From: Anderseniella sp. Alg231-50
Lineage (GTDB): Bacteria; Pseudomonadota; Alphaproteobacteria; Rhizobiales; Aestuariivirgaceae
Direction of reading: 5' to 3'
Assembly: GCF_900149695.1 (NCBI RefSeq)
Contig: NZ_LT703003.1
Coordinates: forward strand, 2,407,434 to 2,471,433
Length of the DNA: 64,000 nt
Made by a program: the position numbers and the translations under genes. The notes beneath the pieces are model-generated. The model did no database searches. It saw nothing but the letters and a program-made list of their open reading frames with translations, and was not told where the DNA came from. Of this stretch, positions 8,929 through 17,667 are shown in pieces (the stretch's first letter is position 1; every line of letters begins with the position of its first letter).

Positions 8929-9828
8929 ATGCACGCGAACGTGTTTGTCGGCATCGGCGAATGCATGGTCGAGCTGGCGCAGACTGAAAACGGACTGCTG
9001 CGGAAATCCTTTGCAGGCGATGTATTCAACACGCTGTGGTATGCCCGTGCAGGATTTGATGACAGCTGGACAACCCGCTTCATGTCGGCGGTCGGAACCG
9101 ACACCGTTTCGGGTGAGATGCTCAGCTTCTTTGAAGATGCCGGCATTGATTGCAGCGCAATACAGAGGCTGGAAGACCGGCGGCCCGGCCTGTACATGAT
9201 CCATCTGGATGAAGGTGAGCGCAGCTTCAGCTACTGGCGTGACGCCTCGGCAGCCCGCCTGCTTGCAGCAGACCGGGACAAGCTCACCGAAACAGTCGAA
9301 GCGGCTGATGCCATCTATTTTTCCGGCATCACACTGGCAATTCTGCCGGAAGAAGATGCACTGTCGCTGATTGCATGCCTGAAGAACGCGCGATCACGGG
9401 GCAAGACAGTAGCCTTTGACTCAAATATCCGTCCTGCACTGTGGCAGGACCCCGGACAGATGAAGCAGCTGATGCATCTGGCTGCCGGCGCTTCGACCAT
9501 CTGCCTGCCCAGCTGCGATGATGAACAGCGCAGCTTTGGCGACACCAGCGGGGAAGCGGTTCTTGCCCGCTATGCCGAGGCCGGCGCTGGCATCATCGTT
9601 CTGAAAGACGGCTCCGGCGATGTTTTAGTCAGGTCCGGTGACGGCGTTTGCCGGTACCGGACCGAGCATGTTGCAAACCCGGTCGACACAACCGGGGCCG
9701 GTGATTCCTTCAACGGCGCTTTTCTGGCTGAATTCCTCCAGACCAGCGACATTGCCAGGTCTATTGCAGCAGGCCAGCAATGTGCTGCACGGGTGATCCA
9801 GCACCATGGTGCGCTGGTCACCTTGTAG
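8929..9828 (+). CDS. kdgK: 2-keto-3-deoxygluconate kinase (PfkB/ribokinase family)
   Basis: 299 residues from ATG 8929 (MHANVFVGIGECMVELAQ). PfkB-family kinases of the KDG type start at this motif, so this start is preferred to ATG 8881 or TTG 8866 inside gntR, although its ribosome site is weak. The C-terminal signature DTTGAGDSFNGAFL (about 245-258) supplies the catalytic aspartate and anion hole. The enzyme phosphorylates 2-keto-3-deoxygluconate to KDPG, which the eda product 4 kb away cleaves. Its start lies 7 nt past the gntR stop, so co-transcription is likely. Confidence 0.85.
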   Translation: MHANVFVGIGECMVELAQTENGLLRKSFAGDVFNTLWYARAGFDDSWTTRFMSAVGTDTVSGEMLSFFEDAGIDCSAIQRLEDRRPGLYMIHLDEGERSFSYWRDASAARLLAADRDKLTETVEAADAIYFSGITLAILPEEDALSLIACLKNARSRGKTVAFDSNIRPALWQDPGQMKQLMHLAAGASTICLPSCDDEQRSFGDTSGEAVLARYAEAGAGIIVLKDGSGDVLVRSGDGVCRYRTEHVANPVDTTGAGDSFNGAFLAEFLQTSDIARSIAAGQQCAARVIQHHGALVTL

Positions 9829-9858
9829 TGCACATTGCCTATCTGCCGAAACGCTTGC

Positions 9859-10608
9859 TCAAGAGAACAGCACGCCGCCATTGATATCGACGCATGTGCC
9901 GGTCATGAAGGATGACTGGTCAGTCATCAGGAACACCGCCAGGTTTGCGGTGTCTTCAGATGTGCCTTCGCGTTTCATCGGCGTGATATTGGCAACGTGG
10001 GCGCGGACTTCCGGCTTGGTGAAAATATTGTGGAAATCCGTGTCGATCATGCCGGGACAGATGGCATTCACCCGGATGCGAGGCCCGAATTCCTTGGCAA
10101 ACCCACGTGTCATGGTCATGGCAGCGCCTTTTGACGCGGCATAGGCGACCGCTCCCGGCCCACCCCCGTCGCGGCCCGCCTGTGAAGCGAAACCTACAAT
10201 GGAACTGCCGTCCGACATGTACGGCTCGACAGCCTTGATCATGCGGAAGTAACTGGTGGTGTTCAGGTCCATCACCCGGTTCCAGTGGGCTTCGTCCATT
10301 TCGTCGATTTTCTTGCGTGCAACCAGGCCGCCGGTGACGTGGACCAGCCCGTGGATGTCATCGCCGAATTCGGCACGGGTCCTGTCAACCAGGCTTGCCA
10401 CATCCTCGCTCTTCGTCAGGTCTCCTCCCAGCGCAAATGCCTGTCCGCCTGCCGCCTTGATTTCCTCGACTGCAGATTGCGCGCCGTCGCCGCTTGCATA
10501 ATAATTGATGGCGACCCTGGCGCCTTCTTCTGCCAGCCGCATGACGCAGGCGCGGCCGATATCACGGCCACCGCCGGTTACGATCACGGTCTTGTTTTCT
10601 AACTGCAT
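9859..10608 (-). CDS. Short-chain dehydrogenase/reductase
   Basis: 249 residues from ATG 10608, which has AGGAGA upstream; the longer open frame to 10815 is not used. The nucleotide-binding motif is TGGGRDIG (residues 9-16), the catalytic serine lies in GFASQAG and the YxxxK pair is YAASK; PGMIDTDF follows. Last gene of the minus-strand TRAP operon, 44 nt after dctM. In a pathway with KDG kinase and KDPG aldolase an SDR of this kind may reduce 4-deoxy-5-hexoseulose uronate or oxidise a hexonate, but the exact reaction is inference. Confidence 0.85.
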   Translation of the reverse strand: MQLENKTVIVTGGGRDIGRACVMRLAEEGARVAINYYASGDGAQSAVEEIKAAGGQAFALGGDLTKSEDVASLVDRTRAEFGDDIHGLVHVTGGLVARKKIDEMDEAHWNRVMDLNTTSYFRMIKAVEPYMSDGSSIVGFASQAGRDGGGPGAVAYAASKGAAMTMTRGFAKEFGPRIRVNAICPGMIDTDFHNIFTKPEVRAHVANITPMKREGTSEDTANLAVFLMTDQSSFMTGTCVDINGGVLFS

Positions 10609-10652
10609 AGTGTTCTCCTGTTGAAATTCGGGCTTTGGCGCCTGACGGCGAT

Positions 10653-11960
10653 TTACTTGAATCCGGGCATCAGCGTCCTGGGCAGCCAGAGGACGATCTC
10701 CGGAAACAGGATGATGAGCAGTAAAATGACAAGCATCGGCACGAGGATGATGACCACGTCCCGCAAGACCTTGACCACGTTGAGTTCGGCAATGGACGCC
10801 GAGATCAGCAGGCAAAGTCCGTAGGGCGGTGTAACCAGGCCGAAGGCAAGCGAAACGATGCCGATAATAGCAAAGACGACGGGGTGAATGTCGGCGGCGG
10901 ATGCCACCGGGTACAGGACCGTGCCCAGAATGATGATCGCGGGAATGGCGTCGATGAACAAACCGAACAGCAAAAAGAAACCGGCAATCACCAGCGCGGT
11001 TCCGAACTGGCCGAATTCAAGGCCGGTCATGACGCCGACCATCAGCCGCGGCACATTGTAGAAGGCCAGCATCCAGCCGAAGACCGAGGCCGTGCCGATC
11101 GCAAACAGCGAGATCGATGCAAACCGGCCCGTTTCATACAGGATGCCGACCGTGTCGCGTAAGGTTATGGTGCGGTACACGACAAAGCCCAGGAAGAACG
11201 AGTAGAAGGCGGCAATAATCGCGCTCTCCGTCGGTGTGACGACACCTCCCACAATGCCGCCAATAACGAACACCGGCGTCAGCAAGGCCAGCCCGGCCCC
11301 TTTCAGCGCACTCCAGAATTCTGTCAGGGTCGGTGTTCCGGCTGTTGGATAGTCATACACCTTCGCATAGCCGTAAACGGTGGCCATCAGGGCGGCCGCA
11401 ATCATCAGACCCGGTATCGCACCGGCGAGAAACAGCGCGCCCACTGAAATCGACATCACGCCACCCCACACAATCATCAGGATGCTGGGCGGGATGATCA
11501 CGCCCATGACCGATGAACAAGCAGTTATGGCGACGGAAAACCGCGGATCGAAACCCTGTCGGGTCATGGCCGGAATGAGAATCTTGCCGCATCCCGCGGC
11601 ATCTGCCGTCGATGATCCGGAAATGCCGGCAAACAGCATCGACACGGCAACGTTCACATGACCAAGACCTCCCGGCAGCCAACCTGTCAGGACCCGGGCG
11701 AACTCGATCAGCTTGTCGGTTATCTTGCCACCGTTCATCAGGTTCGCCGCCAGGAGGAAGAACGGGACGGCCAGCAGGATGAACGAATTATAGGAATTGA
11801 ACATCCGATCCATGATCAGGAACGGCGTCAGCCGGATGTCGAACACCACCAGCGGGATGGTTGCGATTCCGAGTGCAAAGGCGACCGGCACGCGCGCCAC
11901 GACAAGCGTGACGAAACCTGTCAGCAGAATGAGGCAGGCATAACCGGTGGAAATGATCAT
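10653..11960 (-). CDS. dctM: TRAP transporter large permease (DctM), sugar acid cluster
   Basis: 435 residues, about 12 predicted helices, the usual DctM length. Typical blocks are PFFLLAANLMNGGKI, the GISGSSTADAAGCGKILIP turn, PPSILMIVWG and VTPPYGLCLL near the C-terminus. It forms the sodium-driven channel of a TRAP carrier with DctQ and accepts substrate from DctP. Start overlaps the dctQ stop by 4 nt. The neighbours point to an organic or sugar acid as substrate. Confidence 0.93.
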   Translation of the reverse strand: MIISTGYACLILLTGFVTLVVARVPVAFALGIATIPLVVFDIRLTPFLIMDRMFNSYNSFILLAVPFFLLAANLMNGGKITDKLIEFARVLTGWLPGGLGHVNVAVSMLFAGISGSSTADAAGCGKILIPAMTRQGFDPRFSVAITACSSVMGVIIPPSILMIVWGGVMSISVGALFLAGAIPGLMIAAALMATVYGYAKVYDYPTAGTPTLTEFWSALKGAGLALLTPVFVIGGIVGGVVTPTESAIIAAFYSFFLGFVVYRTITLRDTVGILYETGRFASISLFAIGTASVFGWMLAFYNVPRLMVGVMTGLEFGQFGTALVIAGFFLLFGLFIDAIPAIIILGTVLYPVASAADIHPVVFAIIGIVSLAFGLVTPPYGLCLLISASIAELNVVKVLRDVVIILVPMLVILLLIILFPEIVLWLPRTLMPGFK

Positions 11961-12454
11961 GCCGCCGGCCTTCCGGAGCTATACCGGTATTCCTGGATGG
12001 CCTGCCACAACCGGAACAGGGCGAATACCGCCCAGCAGACCCCGGCAAACGGCACCGTTATGTAAATCACCAGCAGGTTGACCTGCATCATCACCGATGT
12101 CTGGATGGACCCGAACTTTGCGTAGCCGATACCGTAATAGGCAAACAGCAGTGCGAACACGCACATGACCAGCAGCACAAAGCCTTTCTGCACAAGCTTG
12201 CCGAGCGGCGATGTGGCGTCGCGCACGACATGCACATCGAAGTGCGTACCTTCCCAAACCGCGATGATGGAGCCCAGCATCACCATCCACACAAACAGGT
12301 AGGTCGCCAGTTCCTCGGTCCACAGGTAGACCGGGATGATGCCGGTATAACGGGCCAGCACCTGCATCGTGACCGGTACAATGAGCGCTGCGACCAGGAC
12401 ACCCACTGCTATGCGCAGCAGTTGGCAGAAATTTTCCAGAGCTTTCTCGATCAT
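11957..12454 (-). CDS. dctQ: TRAP transporter small permease (DctQ), sugar acid cluster
   Basis: 165 residues from ATG 12454, which has GGGGGAGGGG upstream; the longer frame to 12523 would run into the intergenic hairpin. Four hydrophobic helices, with the DctQ signature block VYLWTEELATYLFVWMVMLG and the following GTHFDVHVV. Partner of DctM in the membrane. It is translationally coupled to dctM. Confidence 0.92.
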   Translation of the reverse strand: MIEKALENFCQLLRIAVGVLVAALIVPVTMQVLARYTGIIPVYLWTEELATYLFVWMVMLGSIIAVWEGTHFDVHVVRDATSPLGKLVQKGFVLLVMCVFALLFAYYGIGYAKFGSIQTSVMMQVNLLVIYITVPFAGVCWAVFALFRLWQAIQEYRYSSGRPAA

Positions 12455-12525
12455 GATGTCCCCTCCCCCGTGCGGCGAATTTCCGGCCTTCCAGCGTGAA
12501 GACCTGAAATCAAACCCCGGCAAAG

Positions 12526-12560
12526 ATTTCCCCTGTGATCAACATTACCACAGGGGAAAT
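12526..12560 (-). promoter_or_regulatory. Intercistronic stem-loop between dctP and dctQ
   Basis: Perfect 12-bp arms ATTTCCCCTGTG (12526-12537) and CACAGGGGAAAT (12549-12560) with an 11-nt loop. It lies in the 118-nt gap between dctP and dctQ. There is no strong T run after it on the minus strand, so it looks like a partial terminator or mRNA stabiliser that would give more binding protein than permease. Confidence 0.6.
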
Positions 12561-12572
12561 TCCCGGCTCCGG

Positions 12573-13574
12573 TTATTTAGAGCGAATGGCCTGCAACAGG
12601 CCTTCAGCGTCCAGCTCTTTTGCGTAGGCGTCCTGAACCGGCGTCACCAGGTCAAGCAGCTTTTCACGACCGGCAAAGGCGTGAACCTCGATCTGCTTGG
12701 CGGTTTTCATCTGGTCCAGCTTCTTGGAGTCTTCAGATGACTCAAGCGCACGGCCAAATTCGCCGGCTTCCTTGCCAGCCTTGAGAATGGCTTTCTGAAG
12801 ATCTTCAGGCAGCTTGCGGAACGCCTTGCCGCTGAAGATGATCGGGCGAACCGTAATCGAGTGCTGGGTCAGTGTGATATGCGGTGCAACCTCAAAGAAC
12901 TTGTACTGAAGCAGGCTGGCCGACTCGTTTTCAAGCCCGTCCACAACACCGGTCTGGATGGCATTATATACCTCGGAATAGGCGATGGCCGATGGGGCCG
13001 CCTTGATCGCCTCGAACACCCGTGCCTGAATGGGAGCGCCCATGACGCGCATCTTGTGACCGGTCAGCTCTTCGATGTTGGAAATCTTCTTGTTGGAGAT
13101 CAGGTTGCGGGTGCCGCCACCTGCATATCCGATAATCATCAGGTCCGCCTTCTTGAGCAGTTCTTCTTCCAGCGGTTTCAAAACGTCGCTGGACAGAACC
13201 GCGTTCCAGTGATCGAGGTCACGGAACACGAACGGCATGTCCATCAACGGCACAGAAGGTGCAAAACGGGCCAGGTTGGATGGCGCGATAATGGCATAAT
13301 CGATGGCAACACCCTGGGTCAGGAAGTTGACATAGTCAGGCTCGATACCCAGCTCGCTGTTGCCACGCAGGTCAAAGGTGACCTTCTTGCCGTATTCCTT
13401 GTTGACCAGCTCACCAAGCTTGATGAGGGTCTTGGAATAGGCGTGCTCATTGTCGAACAGGCTGGCTCCGCGCAGCGTAACATCTTCTGCCTTTGCAGCG
13501 GTGGCTGCAAGCAAAGCCGTCGCGGCAATAACGGCGCCGGACGCAAGTTTTTTTATACTGTTAATCAGGTTCAT
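12573..13574 (-). CDS. dctP: TRAP transporter solute-binding protein (DctP), sugar acid cluster
   Basis: 333 residues from ATG 13574 with GGAGGAA upstream. A signal peptide ends at AAKAEDV. The DctP family pattern is clear: FDLRGNSELGIEPDYVNFLTQG, DMPFVFRDLDHW, and the substrate-binding stretch GHKMRVMGAPIQARVFEAIKAAPSAIAYSEVYNAIQTGVVDGLENE with the conserved arginine in MRV. Exported to the periplasm, it hands a carboxylate to DctQM. First gene of dctPQM-SDR, divergent from eda, with a GntR-type operator between them. Confidence 0.93.
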   Translation of the reverse strand: MNLINSIKKLASGAVIAATALLAATAAKAEDVTLRGASLFDNEHAYSKTLIKLGELVNKEYGKKVTFDLRGNSELGIEPDYVNFLTQGVAIDYAIIAPSNLARFAPSVPLMDMPFVFRDLDHWNAVLSSDVLKPLEEELLKKADLMIIGYAGGGTRNLISNKKISNIEELTGHKMRVMGAPIQARVFEAIKAAPSAIAYSEVYNAIQTGVVDGLENESASLLQYKFFEVAPHITLTQHSITVRPIIFSGKAFRKLPEDLQKAILKAGKEAGEFGRALESSEDSKKLDQMKTAKQIEVHAFAGREKLLDLVTPVQDAYAKELDAEGLLQAIRSK

Positions 13575-13923
13575 TTTTTCCTCCACTAGCCCCGAAAAGC
13601 CACCAGAACCATTCTGGAACAACCCTTCTGAAATGGGGTTCGATGATGAAATTAGTCATGTTGAATTTGACGTGTCAATCATTATGTTTACTAGTATGGT
13701 ACTTTTTCAAGCACAGGCAAGAGGCCCGTGCGGCCTTGCCGGGAGGTGGAAAATCCTGAATGGAATATTGGCTCCTGGCAGTAAGATATTGATTGCAGAT
13801 GTTTTAAAATGCCACATGCCATAACAGTCGATGAAGCCCGATCGCTCTTTCTGCGGAAGAGTTTTCAGCAATCATCGTGATGACCAAGTTCACGCCGATT
13901 TTCCAATTGGCACTCGGAGACCC
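13575..13923. other. Divergent regulatory gap between dctP and eda
   Basis: 349 nt without a convincing gene. It should hold the promoters of the TRAP operon and of eda. The left half is AT-rich. The only clear signal is the palindrome at 13693-13703 described separately; I saw no terminator. Confidence 0.6.
13693..13703. promoter_or_regulatory. Candidate GntR operator in the dctP/eda gap
   Basis: AGTATGGTACT, a perfect 4+3+4 palindrome, placed between the divergent dctP and eda genes. The surrounding 12-mer CTAGTATGGTAC is identical to that before gntR. This is the best evidence that the two halves of the cluster form one regulon. Confidence 0.6.
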
Positions 13924-14574
13924 ATGAAAATGCTCACCGGCAAAGAAAGTTCAGGCCAGCTCAGGGCCATGCTTCATGCAGTGCCCATCGTTCCTGTCCT
14001 GGTGGTTCACGAGGCAGCACACGCCGTGCCGCTGGCGCAAGCATTGGTGTCGGGCGGTTTGCCGGTCGTGGAAGTAACACTGCGCACGCCGGCGGCCATT
14101 GACGTCATCAAGCAGATGAGCTCGGTGGCTGGTTGTGTGGTCGGTGTGGGTACGTTGGTGTCAGACGGCGATGTATCAGCAGCGATAGATGCAGGCGCCA
14201 GGTTTGGCGTGTCTCCAGGCACAACGGAAACACTCGTTACGTCCTGCGCGCGCCTTGGTTTGCCGTTGCTGGGTGGCGTTGCCACAGTCTCTGAAATGAT
14301 GCGGCTCAACGAACACGGATTTGATGTTGCCAAGTTCTTTCCCGCCGAGGCATCCGGCGGCGCACCGGCGCTGAAAGCATTTGCCGGCCCCATGCCCGAT
14401 TTCCACTTCTGTCCGACCGGCGGTTTGAACCCGAAAAATGTCGAAGACTACCTCAAGCTGCCGAACGTACTATGTGCGGGCGGATCATGGATCGTGCCGC
14501 CTGAGCACCTGAAATCTGAAAACTGGTCGGCAATTGAGAAACTGGCAGCACAAGCCTCGAAACTGTCCTGCTGA
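13924..14574 (+). CDS. eda: KDPG aldolase (2-keto-3-deoxy-6-phosphogluconate aldolase)
   Basis: 216 residues from ATG 13924, preceded by CGGAGA; an upstream in-frame ATG at 13831 has no ribosome site and codes for unconserved residues. The class I aldolase sites are visible: VVEVTLRTP with the catalytic glutamate, and VAKFFPAEASGG with the Schiff-base lysine. GVSPGTTE and CPTGGLNPKNVEDYL bind phosphate. It splits KDPG into pyruvate and glyceraldehyde 3-phosphate, the step after KdgK. Divergent from the TRAP operon. Confidence 0.93.
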   Translation: MKMLTGKESSGQLRAMLHAVPIVPVLVVHEAAHAVPLAQALVSGGLPVVEVTLRTPAAIDVIKQMSSVAGCVVGVGTLVSDGDVSAAIDAGARFGVSPGTTETLVTSCARLGLPLLGGVATVSEMMRLNEHGFDVAKFFPAEASGGAPALKAFAGPMPDFHFCPTGGLNPKNVEDYLKLPNVLCAGGSWIVPPEHLKSENWSAIEKLAAQASKLSC

Positions 14575-14750
14575 ACGCTGCTCCCCGGCAGTCAATGAAT
14601 TGCAGGCATAAAACCAAAAACCTCCACATTCGTGTTGTTGTCTGAAGGTCGGCCTGACGCTGTCATCTTTCCGGTTTCCGCATAGAACGGCGTCGCGACA
14701 AGCCGGCCAACACCCACGCGCGAGCGGGTGAGAGGGCTCGTGCACGCAGT

Positions 14751-14774
14751 CAACAAGCTCAAGTGAGTTTGTTG
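14751..14774. promoter_or_regulatory. 24-bp inverted repeat upstream of iorA
   Basis: CAACAAGCTCA, spacer AG, then TGAGTTTGTTG: arms of 11 bp with one mismatch. It ends 27 bp before the iorA start and is the only strong symmetry in the 227-nt gap between eda and iorA. Candidate operator for an unseen regulator. Confidence 0.4.
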
Positions 14775-14801
14775 AGTGAGTGAGATGCGAGGAACAGTTT
14801 C

Positions 14802-15251
14802 ATGAAGATCACCGTAAATGGCGTTGAACATTCGTTCGACGGGGACCTTTCCATGCCGGCACTTTGGTATGTACGCGACGAACTGGCGCTGAGCGGCAGC
14901 AAGTTCGGCTGCGGCACCGGCCTTTGCGGCGCCTGCACCATACATGTAGACGGAAAAGCGGTTCGCGGTTGCCTGGTATCAATGCAGGAACTCGACGGCA
15001 AGTCCGTCACCACCATCGAAGGGCTGAGTGAGGACGGCAAACACCCTGTCCAGGTAGCATGGCGCGACCAGAACGTGCCGCAGTGCGGTTACTGCCAGGC
15101 CGGCCAGATCATGCAGGCAGCTTCCCTGCTCAAGTCCAATCCGAAGCCCAGCGACCAGGAAATTCTCGACTCCATGAGCGGTAACATCTGCAGGTGCGGG
15201 TGCTATCAGCGCATCATTTCCGCCGTCCGCCAAGCATCAACGGGAGCGTGA
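14802..15251 (+). CDS. iorA: (2Fe-2S)-binding subunit of a molybdenum hydroxylase (isoquinoline 1-oxidoreductase alpha type)
   Basis: 149 residues. The plant-type ferredoxin cluster motif CGTGLCGAC (about 43-51) with a further Cys near 61, then the second [2Fe-2S] domain motifs QCGYCQAGQ and NICRCGCYQRI. It passes electrons from the molybdopterin subunit encoded 4 nt downstream. These small subunits serve aldehyde or N-heterocycle hydroxylases; the name follows the IorAB subgroup because the partner has a Tat signal and lacks a separate FAD subunit gene. No FAD subunit gene is nearby. Confidence 0.88.
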   Translation: MKITVNGVEHSFDGDLSMPALWYVRDELALSGSKFGCGTGLCGACTIHVDGKAVRGCLVSMQELDGKSVTTIEGLSEDGKHPVQVAWRDQNVPQCGYCQAGQIMQAASLLKSNPKPSDQEILDSMSGNICRCGCYQRIISAVRQASTGA

Positions 15252-15255
15252 AGCC

Positions 15256-17604
15256 ATGTTACATCAACTTCAATCATTCGCGGAAAGCTCCAATTCGACA
15301 ACCGGCCAGGCACTGCAGGCCGCCTTGCGAAAGGTCGCAACGACAGAAGTCAACCGCCGCGGCATTCTCAAGGGAGCAGCAGGTTTCGTCCTGGCCGCCC
15401 ATTTCCTGCCGGGCACAGCTCAGGCTTTTGAGGCCTACCCGACGCAAGGCCTGAACATGCCCAACGGCGTGCGCAACGATCCGCATATTTTCGTGTCGAT
15501 CGCGCCTGACGGACAAGTCACGATCATCGCGCACCGCTCTGAGATGGGCACCGGTTCGCGGACCTCCCTGCCGATGATCATTGCTGACGAGATGGAAGCC
15601 GATTGGGACCGTGTCACCATTGTCCAGGCCGAAGGCGATGAACCCAGATACGGCAACCAGGATACCGACGGGTCGCGCAGCCTGCGCCACCACATTCAGC
15701 CATGCCGCGAGATCGGCGCCGCCGTCCGCAAAATGCTGGAACTGGCCGCCGCCAGGAAATGGAGCGTCAGCGAAGATATGGTCGAGGCATCCGGCCACCA
15801 GGTGACGCACAAGACGCTCGGCACCCGCATCGGCTACGGTGACCTGGCAGAACCGGCCATGGCCCTGGAAACCCCTGCCCGCGACCAGCTCCGGTTCAAG
15901 ACCGAACAGGAGTTTCGCTATATCGGCAAAGGCCAGGTACCCATTTACGACCTGCACGACATCACCACCGGCAAGGCGGTCTACGGCGCAGATGTGAATT
16001 TGCCGAACATGAAATTTGCCGTCATTGCCCGGCCTCCTGTCGTCGGCGCAACCATCAAGTCTGTCGATGACAGCACCGCGCTGGCAGTACCCGGTGTCGA
16101 AAAAATCGTGCAAATTCCGGTGACACCGCTGGGGTCGAAATTCAAACCACTGGGTGGCGTGGCCGTGATTGCCAAAAACACCTGGGCCGCCCTGCAGGGC
16201 CGCGATGCACTGAAAATCGACTGGGACAGGGGCGAGCACGGGTCGTTCAACACTGCGGGCTACGAGAAGGAACTGCGTGCATCGGTTGCACAACCCGGCG
16301 CATCGGTGCGCAATCAGGGCGACACCGAAGCCGCGCTGAAATCAGCTGCCCGTACAATGACCTATGAATACTACCAGCCCCATCTGGCCCATGCGCCGAT
16401 GGAGCCGCCCGCAGCAGTTGCCGCCTACAAGGACGGCAAGTGCGAGATCTGGGCGCCAGTCCAGAGCCCCTACACGGCACGCACCGACACGGCCGAGTAT
16501 CTCGGTTTGAAACCGGATGCCGTGCGGGTGAACGTCACCCTGCTCGGCGGCGGGTTCGGGCGCAAGTCAAAGGCTGACTTTGCCACTGAAGCCGCCTTCC
16601 TTGCCAGAGAAGTCGGTGGTGCGGTGAAAGTGCAATGGACCCGTGAGGACGATGTCCGCAACGGATACAGCCACACATCTTCGGTCGAGCGCATTGATAT
16701 CGGCCTGGACGCCGACAACAAGGTAACAGCGTGGCGCCATCGCAGTGCCGCGCCATCGTTCCTGTCGACATTCGTCAAGGATGAGGGCAACCAGCACGAA
16801 ATCGAAATCGGCATGGGGCTGGAGAACCTGCCCTACGCGCTGCCCAATGTCAGCGCCGAGCAATGCAAGGCATATGCACACACGCGCATCGGCTGGTATC
16901 GTTCGGTGTCCAACATTCCTCGCGCCTTTGCGGTCCAGTCGGCAACCGCCGAACTGGCGGCGGAACTGGGCAAGGACCAGAAAGACTTTCTCATCGAAAT
17001 GATTGGTCCGGACCGCGTCCTGGAAGCCAAGGCGTCCGGCCTGCCGGGCAAGTTCTGGAACCAGTATGAACCGCAAAAGGAATTCCCGTTCGACACTGCG
17101 CGCCTGCGTGCGGTTGCGGAACTGGCTGCCGACAAGGCCGGTTGGGGCAGGTCTCTGCCGGACGGTGAGGGTCTTGGCATCGCGGTTCACCGCAGCTTCG
17201 TGTCCTATATCGCCATGGTGGTTCACGCCAGGGTGGAAGGCGGCACCGTCAAAGTGCCGGAGGTGCATGTGGCGATCGATTGCGGCTTCGCCGCCAACCC
17301 GGAGCGCATCCGTTCGCAGATGCAGGGTGCGTGTGTGTTCGGCATGACCACCGCCCTGCACCTGGGGCTTACCTTTGAAGACGGTGAAGTGCAGCAGGGC
17401 AATTTCAACGACTATGAAATGGTGCGTGCCGACAACTTCCCCGAAGTGGTGCACACCCACATCGTGCCGCATCCGTTCGCGGTGCATGCAACAGGTGTCG
17501 GCGAGCCGGGAGTGCCGCCTTTCATTCCGGCGCTCACCAATGCCATCTTCAACGCCAGCGGCAAGCGGATTCGCAACCTGCCGATCGGCGATCAGCTGGC
17601 TTGA
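15256..17604 (+). CDS. iorB: Molybdopterin-binding large subunit (isoquinoline 1-oxidoreductase beta type)
   Basis: 782 residues. A Tat export motif NRRGILKG stands at about 34-41, before a hydrophobic stretch ending GTAQA, but it is preceded by an unusually long 33-residue leader. The xanthine-oxidase-type large subunit follows: TVIAHRSEMGTG, LLGGGFGRKSKADF (Moco contact), and GVGEPGVPP near the C-terminus with the catalytic glutamate. The enzyme hydroxylates an aldehyde or N-heteroaromatic ring in the periplasm with the iorA product as electron carrier. The substrate cannot be read from sequence. Confidence 0.88.
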   Translation: MLHQLQSFAESSNSTTGQALQAALRKVATTEVNRRGILKGAAGFVLAAHFLPGTAQAFEAYPTQGLNMPNGVRNDPHIFVSIAPDGQVTIIAHRSEMGTGSRTSLPMIIADEMEADWDRVTIVQAEGDEPRYGNQDTDGSRSLRHHIQPCREIGAAVRKMLELAAARKWSVSEDMVEASGHQVTHKTLGTRIGYGDLAEPAMALETPARDQLRFKTEQEFRYIGKGQVPIYDLHDITTGKAVYGADVNLPNMKFAVIARPPVVGATIKSVDDSTALAVPGVEKIVQIPVTPLGSKFKPLGGVAVIAKNTWAALQGRDALKIDWDRGEHGSFNTAGYEKELRASVAQPGASVRNQGDTEAALKSAARTMTYEYYQPHLAHAPMEPPAAVAAYKDGKCEIWAPVQSPYTARTDTAEYLGLKPDAVRVNVTLLGGGFGRKSKADFATEAAFLAREVGGAVKVQWTREDDVRNGYSHTSSVERIDIGLDADNKVTAWRHRSAAPSFLSTFVKDEGNQHEIEIGMGLENLPYALPNVSAEQCKAYAHTRIGWYRSVSNIPRAFAVQSATAELAAELGKDQKDFLIEMIGPDRVLEAKASGLPGKFWNQYEPQKEFPFDTARLRAVAELAADKAGWGRSLPDGEGLGIAVHRSFVSYIAMVVHARVEGGTVKVPEVHVAIDCGFAANPERIRSQMQGACVFGMTTALHLGLTFEDGEVQQGNFNDYEMVRADNFPEVVHTHIVPHPFAVHATGVGEPGVPPFIPALTNAIFNASGKRIRNLPIGDQLA

Positions 17605-17626
17605 GCCGGATCTAATCAACAACATG

Positions 17627-17652
17627 GGGAGGCGGTCACCCGACCGCCTCCC
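17627..17652. terminator. Stem-loop between convergent iorB and the PLP enzyme gene
   Basis: GGGAGGCGGTC, loop ACCC, GACCGCCTCCC: a perfect 11-bp GC-rich stem 23 nt past the iorB stop and 16 nt past the opposing gene's stop. It has no T run on either side, so it is a probable bidirectional transcription stop or 3' end protector. Confidence 0.55.
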
Positions 17653-17667
17653 TGCTTGCAAGTCGCA

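Noticed and set aside
15274..16293. 339-codon minus-strand open frame inside iorB
   Set aside because: Antisense to a well-conserved enzyme; no recognisable domain and no ribosome site.
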